Both the position numbers and the translations under genes were made by a program. Of a stretch of 64,000 nucleotides of DNA, positions 1 to 8,487 are shown one piece after another. Numbering within the stretch: position 1 is the first letter of the stretch; the number at the start of each line of letters is the position of its first letter. Below the pieces are notes generated by a model. It had not been told where the DNA came from and ran no database searches. It saw only the letters and a program-made list of their open reading frames with translations. This stretch comes from Odoribacter sp. Z80 (GTDB lineage: Bacteria; Bacteroidota; Bacteroidia; Bacteroidales; Marinifilaceae). Where the stretch lies: contig NZ_QWEL01000003.1 of NCBI RefSeq assembly GCF_009935865.1, positions 281,485-345,484 on the forward strand, written 5' to 3'.

Positions 1-729
1 ATATTTAAAGTTTTTAGCAAAATTAGAAATTTCATAATGTTCAAATCCAATATTTTTCAAGTAATCACAAACGAATAAATATTGTTCGGCCAGCGTATCA
101 TCATCCAAGGGCCGGAATTTCCCTTTTTTCGCTAACTTTTCAAAAACAGAATTTGAATCAATACTTAAAATATATACTGATACATGCGAGACAGACAGAT
201 TATTTAATATCTCCAAGTCATGAACCAAACTCTCCGGATGGCTACCAGGCAAACCAATAATTAAATCAATACCTACATTCTGAAAACCGCTGTTTACTGC
301 CCTTTCTACCGCTTCAACAGCCATTTTCCCAGTATGCCTTCTGTTTATCCGTTTCAAAAGTTCATCATTAAAAGATTGAATACCAATAGTTATACGATTA
401 AATCCAAGCTCTTTCAATACCTTTAATTTATCCGTAGACACATCTTCAGGATTCATCTCTATAGAACACTCTGCATCACTATTCAAAACCCAAGTTTCAT
501 GTATTTTATGAACAATAATTTCAAGTTCATCTTTATCTAAGAGAGAAGGAGTGCCACCACCCAAATACAAACTTTCCATCCCACTGCCTGGCAAATAATT
601 TTTTCTCCATTCCATTTCCCGACACAAAGCCGCAATATAAGCCTCTTTCCATTGCAAAGAAACTACAGAATAAAAACCGCAGTAAAAACACTTACTCCGA
701 CAAAAAGGTATATGTACATAAATTCCCAT
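1..729 (-). CDS. hemW: HemW-like radical SAM protein (coproporphyrinogen III oxidase-like), 5' part
   Basis: The gene runs off the left edge, so only the first 243 codons are visible. The start is ATG at 729 and the protein begins MGIYVHIPFCRSKCFYCGF. CRSKCFYC is the CxxxCxxC motif that binds the SAM-cleaving 4Fe-4S cluster. GGGTPSLL and a segment ending HYEISNFAK follow, both typical of the HemN/HemW family. The extra N-terminal region of true oxygen-independent coproporphyrinogen oxidase HemN is absent, which favours HemW, a heme chaperone or insertase. A good promoter lies 26 bases upstream. The C-terminal domain that would settle HemW versus HemN lies outside the window. Confidence 0.9.
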   Translation of the reverse strand, partial: MGIYVHIPFCRSKCFYCGFYSVVSLQWKEAYIAALCREMEWRKNYLPGSGMESLYLGGGTPSLLDKDELEIIVHKIHETWVLNSDAECSIEMNPEDVSTDKLKVLKELGFNRITIGIQSFNDELLKRINRRHTGKMAVEAVERAVNSGFQNVGIDLIIGLPGSHPESLVHDLEILNNLSVSHVSVYILSIDSNSVFEKLAKKGKFRPLDDDTLAEQYLFVCDYLKNIGFEHYEISNFAKNFKY

Positions 730-754
730 CTCAATGCCCTATATTTTTTTTTTA

Positions 755-785
755 CAAATCTAAAAATCATATTTATCCCGACAAA
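755..785 (-). promoter_or_regulatory. Promoter of hemW
   Basis: On the minus strand TTTG (785-782) is followed by 19 bases and TAGATTTG (762-755). This is an exact match to the Bacteroidetes primary sigma pattern TTTG-N19-21-TAnnTTTG. The start codon lies 25 bases downstream of the -7 box. Confidence 0.75.
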
Positions 786-887
786 ATGCAGGTGACTCAA
801 AATAAAGCATTATTCCGGATGTTTGCATAATCTACCACCATTTCGAAAAAACAGCATGAAAACAAATAATATTTTAAAGGCAAACCG

Positions 888-918
888 TTTGATTATAAAT
901 AAACTTTGATTAAATTTG
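888..918 (+). promoter_or_regulatory. Promoter of the rplM ribosomal operon
   Basis: TTTG (888-891), 19 bases, then TAAATTTG (911-918): a full match to the Bacteroidetes sigma consensus. Transcription should begin near 925, leaving a leader of about 175 bases before rplM. Confidence 0.8.
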
Positions 919-1100
919 CCCCTCATTTTGAAGTGGTATGCTCTTTAAACTGCAAGGTTGAACCTTAGCCATTTACCTTACAGGCACATTTTCAGGGAAT
1001 AGGATTTTGGTCTGCCCGACTATGCGTTTTTCTTATTTCCAGTCAATTGCAAGAGTCCCACGACAAAAGGCAAACAGATGTTTAATTAAAATTAAAAAAA
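919..1100 (+). promoter_or_regulatory. Long 5' leader of rplM, candidate L13 autoregulatory RNA
   Basis: About 175 untranslated bases separate the predicted start of transcription from the GTG start of rplM. Its sequence is less AT-rich than most leaders here. Ribosomal leader RNAs that bind L13 are known in several phyla, and I recall a Bacteroidia-specific one being proposed. I did not fold this segment, so its role is inferred from position and length only. Confidence 0.4.
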
Positions 1101-1556
1101 GTGGATCAAGTAAGTTACAAAACGACTTATGTCAACAAAGCCACAGCACAAAAAGAGTGGGTTGTTGTTGATGCAGAAAATCAGGTTTTGGGACGCCTTG
1201 CCGCTAAAGTTGCGAAACTTTTAAGAGGCAAATACAAACCGTCCTTTACCCCGTTTGAAGATTGCGGTGATAATGTGATCATCATCAACGCAGAGAAAGT
1301 AGTGTTAACCGGAAATAAGTTAACCGACAAAGTGTATACCCGTCACACCGGATATCCGGGAGGACAGCGTCACACTTCTCCGGCAGCCGTATTAAAGGTA
1401 CATCCGGAAAGAGTAATCGAACATGCCGTTCGTGGTATGCTTCCAAAAAATCGTCTGGGAAGAGCTGTGCTGAAAAATCTTCATTTGTATGCAGGTGCTG
1501 CACACAAACATGAAGCTCAACAGCCTAAAGTAATTGATTTAAATTCTTTAAACTAA
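1101..1556 (+). CDS. rplM: 50S ribosomal protein L13
   Basis: A 151-residue large-subunit protein. Family signatures include WVVVDAENQVLGRLA near residues 20-34, LLRGKYKPSFTP, DCGDNVIIINAEK and HKHEAQQPK near the end. Length and N-terminus match Bacteroidales L13, supporting the GTG start at 1101. rpsI follows after 6 bases, the usual L13-S9 pair. The genes downstream (rpsB, tsf) read the same way and probably share the transcript. Confidence 0.97.
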   Translation: MDQVSYKTTYVNKATAQKEWVVVDAENQVLGRLAAKVAKLLRGKYKPSFTPFEDCGDNVIIINAEKVVLTGNKLTDKVYTRHTGYPGGQRHTSPAAVLKVHPERVIEHAVRGMLPKNRLGRAVLKNLHLYAGAAHKHEAQQPKVIDLNSLN

Positions 1557-1562
1557 CAGATC

Positions 1563-1949
1563 ATGGAAGTAATTAACGCAATCGGTAGAAGAAAAGCAGC
1601 AGTCGCTCGCGTTTACGTAAGTGAAGGAAAAGGAAATATCACTATCAACAAACGTCCGTTGGAAGAATATTTCACTTTACCCACTCTGCAGTACATTGTA
1701 AAACAACCTCTCGAACTGTTGGGAGTTACCGGTCAGTATGACATCAAGGTAAATCTGGACGGTGGCGGTTTCAAAGGCCAGGCAGAAGCTCTGCGTCTGG
1801 GTATCGCAAGAGCATTGGTTGAAATCAATGCAGAAGACAAAGCTAAATTAAGAGCAGCAGGTTTCGTAACACGTGATCCCCGCGAAGTGGAACGTAAGAA
1901 ACCAGGTCAGCCCAAAGCACGTAAGAGATTCCAGTTCTCTAAACGTTAA
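1563..1949 (+). CDS. rpsI: 30S ribosomal protein S9
   Basis: A complete 128-residue S9. It opens with [19 protein letters not shown], has [19 protein letters not shown] in the middle, and ends in the conserved basic tail [11 protein letters not shown], which reaches the ribosomal P site. It is cotranscribed with rplM; rpsB begins 93 bases further on. Confidence 0.98.
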   Translation: MEVINAIGRRKAAVARVYVSEGKGNITINKRPLEEYFTLPTLQYIVKQPLELLGVTGQYDIKVNLDGGGFKGQAEALRLGIARALVEINAEDKAKLRAAGFVTRDPREVERKKPGQPKARKRFQFSKR

Positions 1950-2042
1950 TTTCAGTTTAGTATCTAAATTGGCGGGACTCCTTCAGTGGGACTACCTGGC
2001 AATTGCTTAAATGAAGAATGTAAACTTTTTAAAAACATCAAA

Positions 2043-2825
2043 ATGTCAAATACAAATTTCGACGAATTATTAAATGCAGGTTGTCATTTCGGACACCTGA
2101 CCCGTAAATGGAATCCTAAAATGGCTCCGTACATTTTTATGGAGCGTAATGATATCCACATCATAGACCTGAACAAAACAGCCATTATGCTGGACAAAGC
2201 AACTGCTGCACTGAAGCAAATTGCCAAATCAGGTCGTAAAATTCTGTTTGTTGCAACAAAAAAACAGGCTAAGGACATTGTTGCTGAAAAAATTTCCAAT
2301 ATTAACATGCCTTATGTTACAGAAAGATGGCCGGGCGGTATGCTGACTAATTTCCCGACAATCCGTAAGGCAGTGAAAAAAATGACCACCATCGACAAGA
2401 TGGAGAAAGACGGAACATTTGACCATCTTTCAAAACGAGAAAAACTTCAAATTGCGCGTCAGCGTGCAAAACTGGACAAGAACTTAGGAAGTATTGCCGA
2501 CCTGACACGTCTGCCGGCAGCTCTCTTTGTTGTTGACGTTATGAAAGAATACATTGCCGTAAAAGAAGCCCGGACTTTGGGAATTCCGGTATTTGCCATG
2601 GTAGATACCAATTCAGATCCGAATGGTATTGACTTTGTTATTCCGTGTAACGATGATGCCTCTACTTCAATCAGTCTGGTGATGGATAAAGTTGCTGAAG
2701 CTATTAAAGAAGGCCTTTCTGAACGTAAAGCTGAAAAAGACAAAGAAGGAACCGATAAAAAAACGGTAACCTCCAAAGCTGAAAAAGTAGCAGAAGACGA
2801 AGTTGAAGAAGCAACTGAAGAATAA
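2043..2825 (+). CDS. rpsB: 30S ribosomal protein S2
   Basis: S2, about 260 residues from the ATG at 2043. This start gives MSNTNFDELLNAGCHFGHLT, the normal S2 N-terminus. An in-frame start at 1986 would add 19 residues with no counterpart in the family. Signatures include HFGHLTRKWNPKMAPYI, VTERWPGGMLTNF and the P/V-rich LPAALFVVDVMKE. The C-terminal tail is a charged Glu/Lys extension, common in Bacteroidetes. The 93-base gap before it holds small GC-rich inverted segments but no clear promoter. Confidence 0.96.
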   Translation: MSNTNFDELLNAGCHFGHLTRKWNPKMAPYIFMERNDIHIIDLNKTAIMLDKATAALKQIAKSGRKILFVATKKQAKDIVAEKISNINMPYVTERWPGGMLTNFPTIRKAVKKMTTIDKMEKDGTFDHLSKREKLQIARQRAKLDKNLGSIADLTRLPAALFVVDVMKEYIAVKEARTLGIPVFAMVDTNSDPNGIDFVIPCNDDASTSISLVMDKVAEAIKEGLSERKAEKDKEGTDKKTVTSKAEKVAEDEVEEATEE

Positions 2826-2899
2826 ACTGATTTCAGATTTACAGTTCCGGGTTATTGTAAATCCGGAATTGTAAATTTAAATCCTAAATCAAAATTAAA

Positions 2900-3718
2900 A
2901 TGGAAATAAAAGCAGCCGATGTAATGAAGTTGCGCCACGCAACTAATGCAGGAATGATGGACTGTAAAAAGGCCCTTCAGGAAGCTGAAGGCGATTTCGA
3001 TAAAGCTGTTGACATCATCCGCAAACGTGGCCTTATCGTAGCCAGCAAACGTGCTGACCGGGAAGCAAAAGAAGGTTGCGTACTGGCTCATGCAGAAGGT
3101 AAAAAAGGAGTAATGGTAAGTCTGAACTGCGAAACCGATTTCGTAGCTAAGAATGAAAACTTCATCAACTTTACCCGCCAAATCCTGGATGCCGCTTTTG
3201 CTAATATGCCTGCAACTAAAGAAGAGTTGATGGCTATACAAATTGACGGCCGTTCAATTGCCGATCAAATTGCAGAACAAACCGGTGTAATCGGTGAAAA
3301 ACTGGAACTGGCTTATTACGGCAAAGTAGAAGCCGAAGCAACCATTGCCTATATTCACCCGGGTAATAAACTGGCAACAGTAGTCGGATTCAACAAAGAA
3401 GCCGATGTTCAAGCAAAAAAAGACGTTGCGATGCAGGCAGCAGCAATGGCTCCTATTGCTGTTGACAAAAACGACGTTCCTCAAGATGTTATTGCTCATG
3501 AACTGGAAATCGGTCGTGAAAAAGCACGTGAAGAAGGAAAACCAGAAAATATGCTTGATAAAATTGCTGAAGGCCGTTTGAATAAATTCTATCAGGAATC
3601 TACCCTATTGAATCAAGCTTTTGTAAAAGACGGAAAACAAACCGTAAAAGCTTATTTAGCCGGTGTCGACAAAGACCTAACAGTGACTGGATTCATTCGC
3701 TTTACTCTGAATGATTAA
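2900..3718 (+). CDS. tsf: Translation elongation factor Ts
   Basis: EF-Ts (272 residues) regenerates EF-Tu-GTP. The N-terminal UBA-like domain reads VMKLRHATNAGMMDCKKAL, and the diagnostic EF-Tu contact TDFVAKNENF lies near residue 80. The rpsB-tsf pairing is near universal. A strong terminator 20 bases after the stop ends the ribosomal transcript. Confidence 0.97.
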   Translation: MEIKAADVMKLRHATNAGMMDCKKALQEAEGDFDKAVDIIRKRGLIVASKRADREAKEGCVLAHAEGKKGVMVSLNCETDFVAKNENFINFTRQILDAAFANMPATKEELMAIQIDGRSIADQIAEQTGVIGEKLELAYYGKVEAEATIAYIHPGNKLATVVGFNKEADVQAKKDVAMQAAAMAPIAVDKNDVPQDVIAHELEIGREKAREEGKPENMLDKIAEGRLNKFYQESTLLNQAFVKDGKQTVKAYLAGVDKDLTVTGFIRFTLND

Positions 3719-3739
3719 TCCCCTTCACAATTCATGAAA

Positions 3740-3774
3740 AAATAGAGGAGAGACTTTCTCTCCTCTATTTTTTT
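3740..3774 (+). terminator. Rho-independent terminator of the rplM-tsf operon
   Basis: A perfect 14-bp stem (3740-3753 with 3757-3770), 3-base loop, then a T run to 3774. Confidence 0.95.
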
Positions 3775-4188
3775 GTCGCTTTCACCAATAAATCACTCCA
3801 TCCCGTCTACTACTCTATTTTCCCTGTCTTTTCTTCTTCCTTCTTATTTAAAGTTTTATACCGCCAAATTTCTACTTCATTTTCATCTCTTAGTTCTCCT
3901 CACCCAAAGAACGGGGTATTTCTGTTATCTGTTATGTATAATACTATTTTTACATTTTACGAATACCCATGCCATTATAATTCTGCTCATTATTCTCATT
4001 TTTTAACTTTCTATTTATGAATTAAATTTATATAACAGATTCAGAAAAATAAGATAAAAAGAGTAACTATGCCCTATAAAAGATAAATAAAAAATTAAAA
4101 TTTCTATTCATTTTTATCTAAAAAAATAAAAATACTTTTCCTAAAAGTAAAATTACTATCTTAATTAAAAAAATAACTTCTCTAAAAT

Positions 4189-4217
4189 ATGAACAAAATA
4201 TTATTGTTTTTGTTCAT
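4189..4217. repeat. 10-bp perfect inverted repeat
   Basis: ATGAACAAAA at 4189-4198 and its reverse complement at 4208-4217 with a 9-base spacer. It could be a hairpin or a protein site; nothing nearby identifies a user. Confidence 0.5.
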
Positions 4218-5004
4218 AATAAAGCCCCAATAAATACGGAATAAAAATGGAGTAGATTGCTAAATAGTTGAAAAATTAATATATTGAAGATTACTATATT
4301 ATCATATTTAAAGTCTATAAAAAAATTAGATAATACATATCTCTGATTTTTAGCTCAATTTTTCTTTTTTATCCGTTTTATATTTTAATAAAGAATATCT
4401 GAAAAGATAAAATAGATAATATATTCGCCTATTATTTAACTATTAAGCTTTTCAGATTCAAATTTTCTTTTTCCATATCCAATTCTAAAATAACTTTCCT
4501 AAAAATTGATCCTTATGTATTTCCTAATATGCTTATATAGAGAATTTATACATTAAAAAAATCCGTGTCTATTATAATCGTATTTTAATCACAATTTTTT
4601 GCTGATTAGTAGTTGTACCCTATCTAAATCCACAACCTGACAACGCACTTTACATTTTCCTCCTTGATTATCAGAAACTTTATTCTTGAGATTCAAAACT
4701 TTCAGCCTTTTCCCGTTTTACAGCCTTGTCACCCGTATCATCCCTTAATCACAGTCTGATCTCCTTTGAACAAACATATTCCAAACCTTATTCCAGTTGA
4801 ATTCATCCCACTAATTTGTACCTATCAAAAGTATTCTGTACTGTAAACAGAACAAAAGAAGTAACAGCAATATACCCGAAAGCTTAGGGTTAATTTTATA
4901 AAATAAACCAAAACCATTCGCACATTCATTTCCAGCATAAAAAATCAGAACAAGGGTTTTGAAATATTTTCAAATACTTCATCTCAAAATTGGGTAAAAT
5001 TAAT

Positions 5005-5012
5005 TAGCTTTG
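5005..5012 (+). promoter_or_regulatory. Probable -7 box of the pyrH promoter
   Basis: TAGCTTTG matches TAnnTTTG 46 bases before the pyrH start. No good -33 TTTG lies at the right distance, so this is only a partial promoter match. Confidence 0.45.
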
Positions 5013-5058
5013 TTCTACTTTTTCATAACTGAAATATTTTTCATTTTGATTAAATATA

Positions 5059-5775
5059 ATGAATAAACTTATGAAATACAATCGAATATTACTGAAACTC
5101 AGTGGAGAATCCTTAATGGGAGATCAAAAATACGGAATAGATGCCTCCCGGGTAGAAAGCTATGCACGTCAGATCAAAGAAGTCACCGAAACAGGAATAC
5201 AAGTGGGCATCGTCATTGGCGGAGGAAATATCTTCCGGGGACTCAGCGGAACTACCAAAGGATTTGACCGGGTTAAAGGTGATAGCATGGGAATGTTAGC
5301 CACAGTCATCAATAGTTTGGCCCTTAGTTCGGCCTTAGATAATGAAAATTGTAAAAATAAAGTACTGACTGCAATCCGAATGGAACCCATAGGTGAATTT
5401 TATTCGAAAGCCAAAGCAGTGGAATACCTGGAAAACGGATACGTTACCATATTCAGTGCGGGAACCGGTAATCCTTTCTTTACCACAGATACGGGCAGCA
5501 GCTTGAGAGCTATAGAAATTGAAGCCGACGCTATGTTCAAAGGTACGCGTGTAGACGGTATTTATACTGCCGACCCGGAAAAAGACCCGGCCGCAACTAA
5601 ATTCGATGAAATTACTTATGATGAAATTTATCAGAAAGGTTTAAAAGTCATGGATTTAACAGCCACAACCATGTGTAAGGAGAACCATCTTCCGATTGTT
5701 GTTTTCAACATGGATGTGGAAGGTAATCTGAAAAAAATAATAAAAGGCGAAAAAATAGGAACCGTTGTTTACTAA
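5059..5775 (+). CDS. pyrH: UMP kinase
   Basis: PyrH phosphorylates UMP to UDP in pyrimidine synthesis. The 238-residue amino acid kinase fold shows LLKLSGESLMG at 11-21, the glycine loop GGGNIFRG at 54-61, and GTGNPFFTTDTG in the UMP-binding part. Met5 (5071) is an alternative start that fits the family equally well. It lies alone after the gene-free stretch, 54 bases before dxs. Confidence 0.96.
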   Translation: MNKLMKYNRILLKLSGESLMGDQKYGIDASRVESYARQIKEVTETGIQVGIVIGGGNIFRGLSGTTKGFDRVKGDSMGMLATVINSLALSSALDNENCKNKVLTAIRMEPIGEFYSKAKAVEYLENGYVTIFSAGTGNPFFTTDTGSSLRAIEIEADAMFKGTRVDGIYTADPEKDPAATKFDEITYDEIYQKGLKVMDLTATTMCKENHLPIVVFNMDVEGNLKKIIKGEKIGTVVY

Positions 5776-5829
5776 AGAATCTTTCCCTGTCTTAACTTGG
5801 CTGACTTGAAGCACTAAAAAAACAAATTT

Positions 5830-7737
5830 ATGGGTATTCTTGATTCTATCAACATCCCGACTGATTTAAAAAAAGTACCGGAAGATTCTCTAATACAACT
5901 ATGTGAAGAAGTCCGGCGCAAAATAATTGATGATTGTGCAGAGAATCCCGGTCATTTAGGTTCCAGTTTAGGGGTAGTTGAACTGACTGTAGCCCTTCAC
6001 TATGTTTTTAATACTCCTTATGACAATTTAATCTGGGATGTGGGTCATCAGTCTTACGCCCATAAAATCCTTACCGGCCGGAAAGAACAATTTAAAAACA
6101 AACGGCAGTATGGAGGAATCAGCGGTTTTCCGAAAATAGCAGAAAGTGAATACGATTCTTTCGGAACCGGACATTCTTCCACCTCTATTTCTGCAGCCCT
6201 GGGAATGGCGGTCGCCGCTAAAATACAGGGAGAAACTCATCGTCAAACCATTGCTGTTATCGGAGATGGGGCCATGACCGGAGGAATGGCTTTTGAAGCG
6301 TTGAATAATGCGGGGGTATATGACTCAAATCTCCTCATCATTCTCAATGATAATAACATGGCGATAGACCCGAATGTAGGCGGTTTAAATGAATATCTGC
6401 TTGACATCAGTACTTCAAAAACCTACAATAAAATCAAAGAGGACGTCTGGAATGTTCTGGGAAAATTAAACCGGATCAGTCCCCGCATGAGAAATTTTAT
6501 CCAAAACATAGATAACAGTATTAAAGCCATATTACTCAAACGCAGCAACTTGTTTGAGGCCATGGGGATGCGTTATTTCGGCCCCGTTGACGGACATGAT
6601 ATAAACCACCTGATAAAAGTACTCCGGGATTTAAAAGCAATCAACGGTCCCAAAATCCTTCATTGCATTACCGTCAAAGGTAAAGGTTTCAAGGAAGCTG
6701 AAACCCATCAAACTCTTTGGCATGCTCCGGGGAAATTTAATAAAGTGACGGGAGAGCGGATTAAAGAGGTAAATACAAACCTGCCGGCAAAATTTCAGGA
6801 TGTTTTTGGAAATACAATACTGGAGCTGGCGAAGAGTAATAAAAAGATAATTGGGATTACCCCTGCGATGCCTACGGGATGCTCCTTAAACATCATGATG
6901 CATGAAATGCCAGAACGTTGTTTTGATGTAGGAATTGCTGAACAGCATGCAGTCACCTTCTCCGCAGGGTTGGCTGCCAAAGGCTTTGTCCCGTTTTGCA
7001 ACATCTACTCTTCGTTCATGCAAAGGGCCTATGATCAGGTAATCCATGATGTTGCCTTACAAAATCTGAATGTCATCCTTTGTCTGGACAGGGCGGGTTT
7101 TGTCGGTTCGGACGGAGCCACCCACCACGGAGCCTATGACCTGGCTTATTTCCGGTGCATTCCGAATATGACCATAGCAGCTCCTCTGAACGAAGAGGAG
7201 TTAAGAAACATGATGTACACAGCTCAATTGCCGAATCAGGGACCTTTTTCTATTCGTTATCCCAGAGGTCGTGGGTACCTTACAGATTGGCACACTCCTT
7301 TTCGGAAAATGGAAATAGGAAAAGGCCGGTGTCTGATAGAAGGCAACAAAATAGCTATTTTGTCTATCGGTGCGATAGGCAATGTAGCGAAGAGTGTTGT
7401 AGAGAATATGCAAACTCAAGACGTCGCCCTCTATGACATGAGGTTTTTAAAACCCATTGACATCAACTTATTGCATGACGTATTTCATAAATTTTCCCGC
7501 ATTATCACTCTCGAAGACGGATGCATCCAAGGAGGATTAGGCAGTGCCGTACTTGAATTTATGGCCGACCATCATTATCAGGCCCAGGTTAAAAGATTAG
7601 GCATACCCGATAGTTTTATCGAACACGGTACCCAGGAACAACTTTATGCAGAATGTGGATTTGACCAAAAAGGCATCCTAAATGCCATCCATGAAATGTC
7701 CGTAACAGAAACCCAATTTCAACAAACAGAGCATTAA
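5830..7737 (+). CDS. dxs: 1-deoxy-D-xylulose-5-phosphate synthase
   Basis: DXS condenses pyruvate and glyceraldehyde 3-phosphate in a thiamine diphosphate reaction, the first step of the MEP isoprenoid pathway. The 635 residues include VGHQSYAHK (71-79) and the ThDP/Mg motif GDGAMTGG (145-152) continuing to NDNNMAI. The transketolase central part has GIAEQHAVTFSAGLA near 370 and a C-terminal domain follows. Its stop codon abuts the ATG of the Crp/Fnr gene with no spacer, so the two are very likely translationally coupled. Confidence 0.97.
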   Translation: MGILDSINIPTDLKKVPEDSLIQLCEEVRRKIIDDCAENPGHLGSSLGVVELTVALHYVFNTPYDNLIWDVGHQSYAHKILTGRKEQFKNKRQYGGISGFPKIAESEYDSFGTGHSSTSISAALGMAVAAKIQGETHRQTIAVIGDGAMTGGMAFEALNNAGVYDSNLLIILNDNNMAIDPNVGGLNEYLLDISTSKTYNKIKEDVWNVLGKLNRISPRMRNFIQNIDNSIKAILLKRSNLFEAMGMRYFGPVDGHDINHLIKVLRDLKAINGPKILHCITVKGKGFKEAETHQTLWHAPGKFNKVTGERIKEVNTNLPAKFQDVFGNTILELAKSNKKIIGITPAMPTGCSLNIMMHEMPERCFDVGIAEQHAVTFSAGLAAKGFVPFCNIYSSFMQRAYDQVIHDVALQNLNVILCLDRAGFVGSDGATHHGAYDLAYFRCIPNMTIAAPLNEEELRNMMYTAQLPNQGPFSIRYPRGRGYLTDWHTPFRKMEIGKGRCLIEGNKIAILSIGAIGNVAKSVVENMQTQDVALYDMRFLKPIDINLLHDVFHKFSRIITLEDGCIQGGLGSAVLEFMADHHYQAQVKRLGIPDSFIEHGTQEQLYAECGFDQKGILNAIHEMSVTETQFQQTEH

Positions 7738-8436
7738 ATGAGCACAGGCACATTACCCGATATTGATTTGTGTTGCCAAAAACTGAAACATACTTTCACC
7801 AGCCTTTCTTCCGAGGAATTAAAAAGCCTGCTGAGTCTCCGAAATATTTGTTATTACCCAAAAGGAAGTCTTCTTTATGAAGAAGGAACCCGGACAAAGG
7901 GTTGTTATTTCGTTTACAGCGGAATCATCAAAATTTATCAGACCGGTCATGAAGGTAAAGAACAAATCATCAAATTCGACCAGGAGGGAGATATTTTTGG
8001 TTACCGTTCGATTATCCGGCATGAACCCGCTTGTACTTCAGCCAAAACACACACGGACAGCATACTTTACCACATCCCGGACACACTTCTGATGCATCTG
8101 ATAAAAAACAGTTCCAATTTTGCTCATGACATGATTCAGATAGCCTGTAAAGAACTGGGTGATTCCAATCGCTATATACGTGACATTGCTCAAAAATCCG
8201 TAAAAGAACGGTTAGCTGAAATCCTCTTACTTTTGGCAGAAGATTTCGGTATCGAAAAAGATAAGACACTGAAAATCAACATTACACGTGAAGAACTGAG
8301 TAATTTTATCGGTACAGCAACCGAAACAGTGATCCGTCTCCTGTCAGAATTGAAGACTGAGAACATGGTTGAATCCAAAGGACGCCAAATAAAATTATTA
8401 AATCCCGAAAAACTGAAAACGCTTGCCGGTTTATAA
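7738..8436 (+). CDS. Crp/Fnr family transcriptional regulator
   Basis: A 232-residue regulator. An N-terminal cyclic-nucleotide-binding-like beta barrel spans roughly 30-130 (GCYFVYSGIIKIYQ, FDQEGDIFGYRS). A dimer helix follows, then a winged helix-turn-helix near 180-220 with recognition helix region ITREELSNFIGTATETVIRLLSEL cut here as ITREELSNF and TATETVIRL. There is no Fnr-type cysteine cluster, so oxygen sensing by Fe-S is unlikely; the ligand is unknown. It begins right after the dxs stop. Confidence 0.9.
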   Translation: MSTGTLPDIDLCCQKLKHTFTSLSSEELKSLLSLRNICYYPKGSLLYEEGTRTKGCYFVYSGIIKIYQTGHEGKEQIIKFDQEGDIFGYRSIIRHEPACTSAKTHTDSILYHIPDTLLMHLIKNSSNFAHDMIQIACKELGDSNRYIRDIAQKSVKERLAEILLLLAEDFGIEKDKTLKINITREELSNFIGTATETVIRLLSELKTENMVESKGRQIKLLNPEKLKTLAGL

Positions 8437-8487
8437 AAAATTTGTACCTTGAGGGACATTTATATACTGAACCTTCAATTTTATTTT

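Larger units (their letters stand above)
3775..5058. other. AT-rich gene-free stretch between tsf and pyrH
   Basis: About 1.28 kb with no credible gene. The only sizeable frame (3773-4006) starts inside the terminator and is low-complexity. Bases 4020-4560 are extremely AT-rich. The stretch 4560-4860 is less so and could be remains of a decayed gene, but no recognisable peptide survives in it. A 10-bp inverted repeat lies at 4189-4217 and a pyrH -7 box at 5005-5012. Confidence 0.6.

Noticed and set aside
1986..2042. Upstream start for rpsB
   Set aside because: The extra 19 residues are absent from S2 proteins; MSNTNFDELL is the usual beginning.
3773..4006. Plus-strand reading frame of 77 codons after tsf
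   Set aside because: It starts inside the tsf terminator, is dominated by Leu/Phe/Ile/Ser from AT-rich DNA, and has no promoter.
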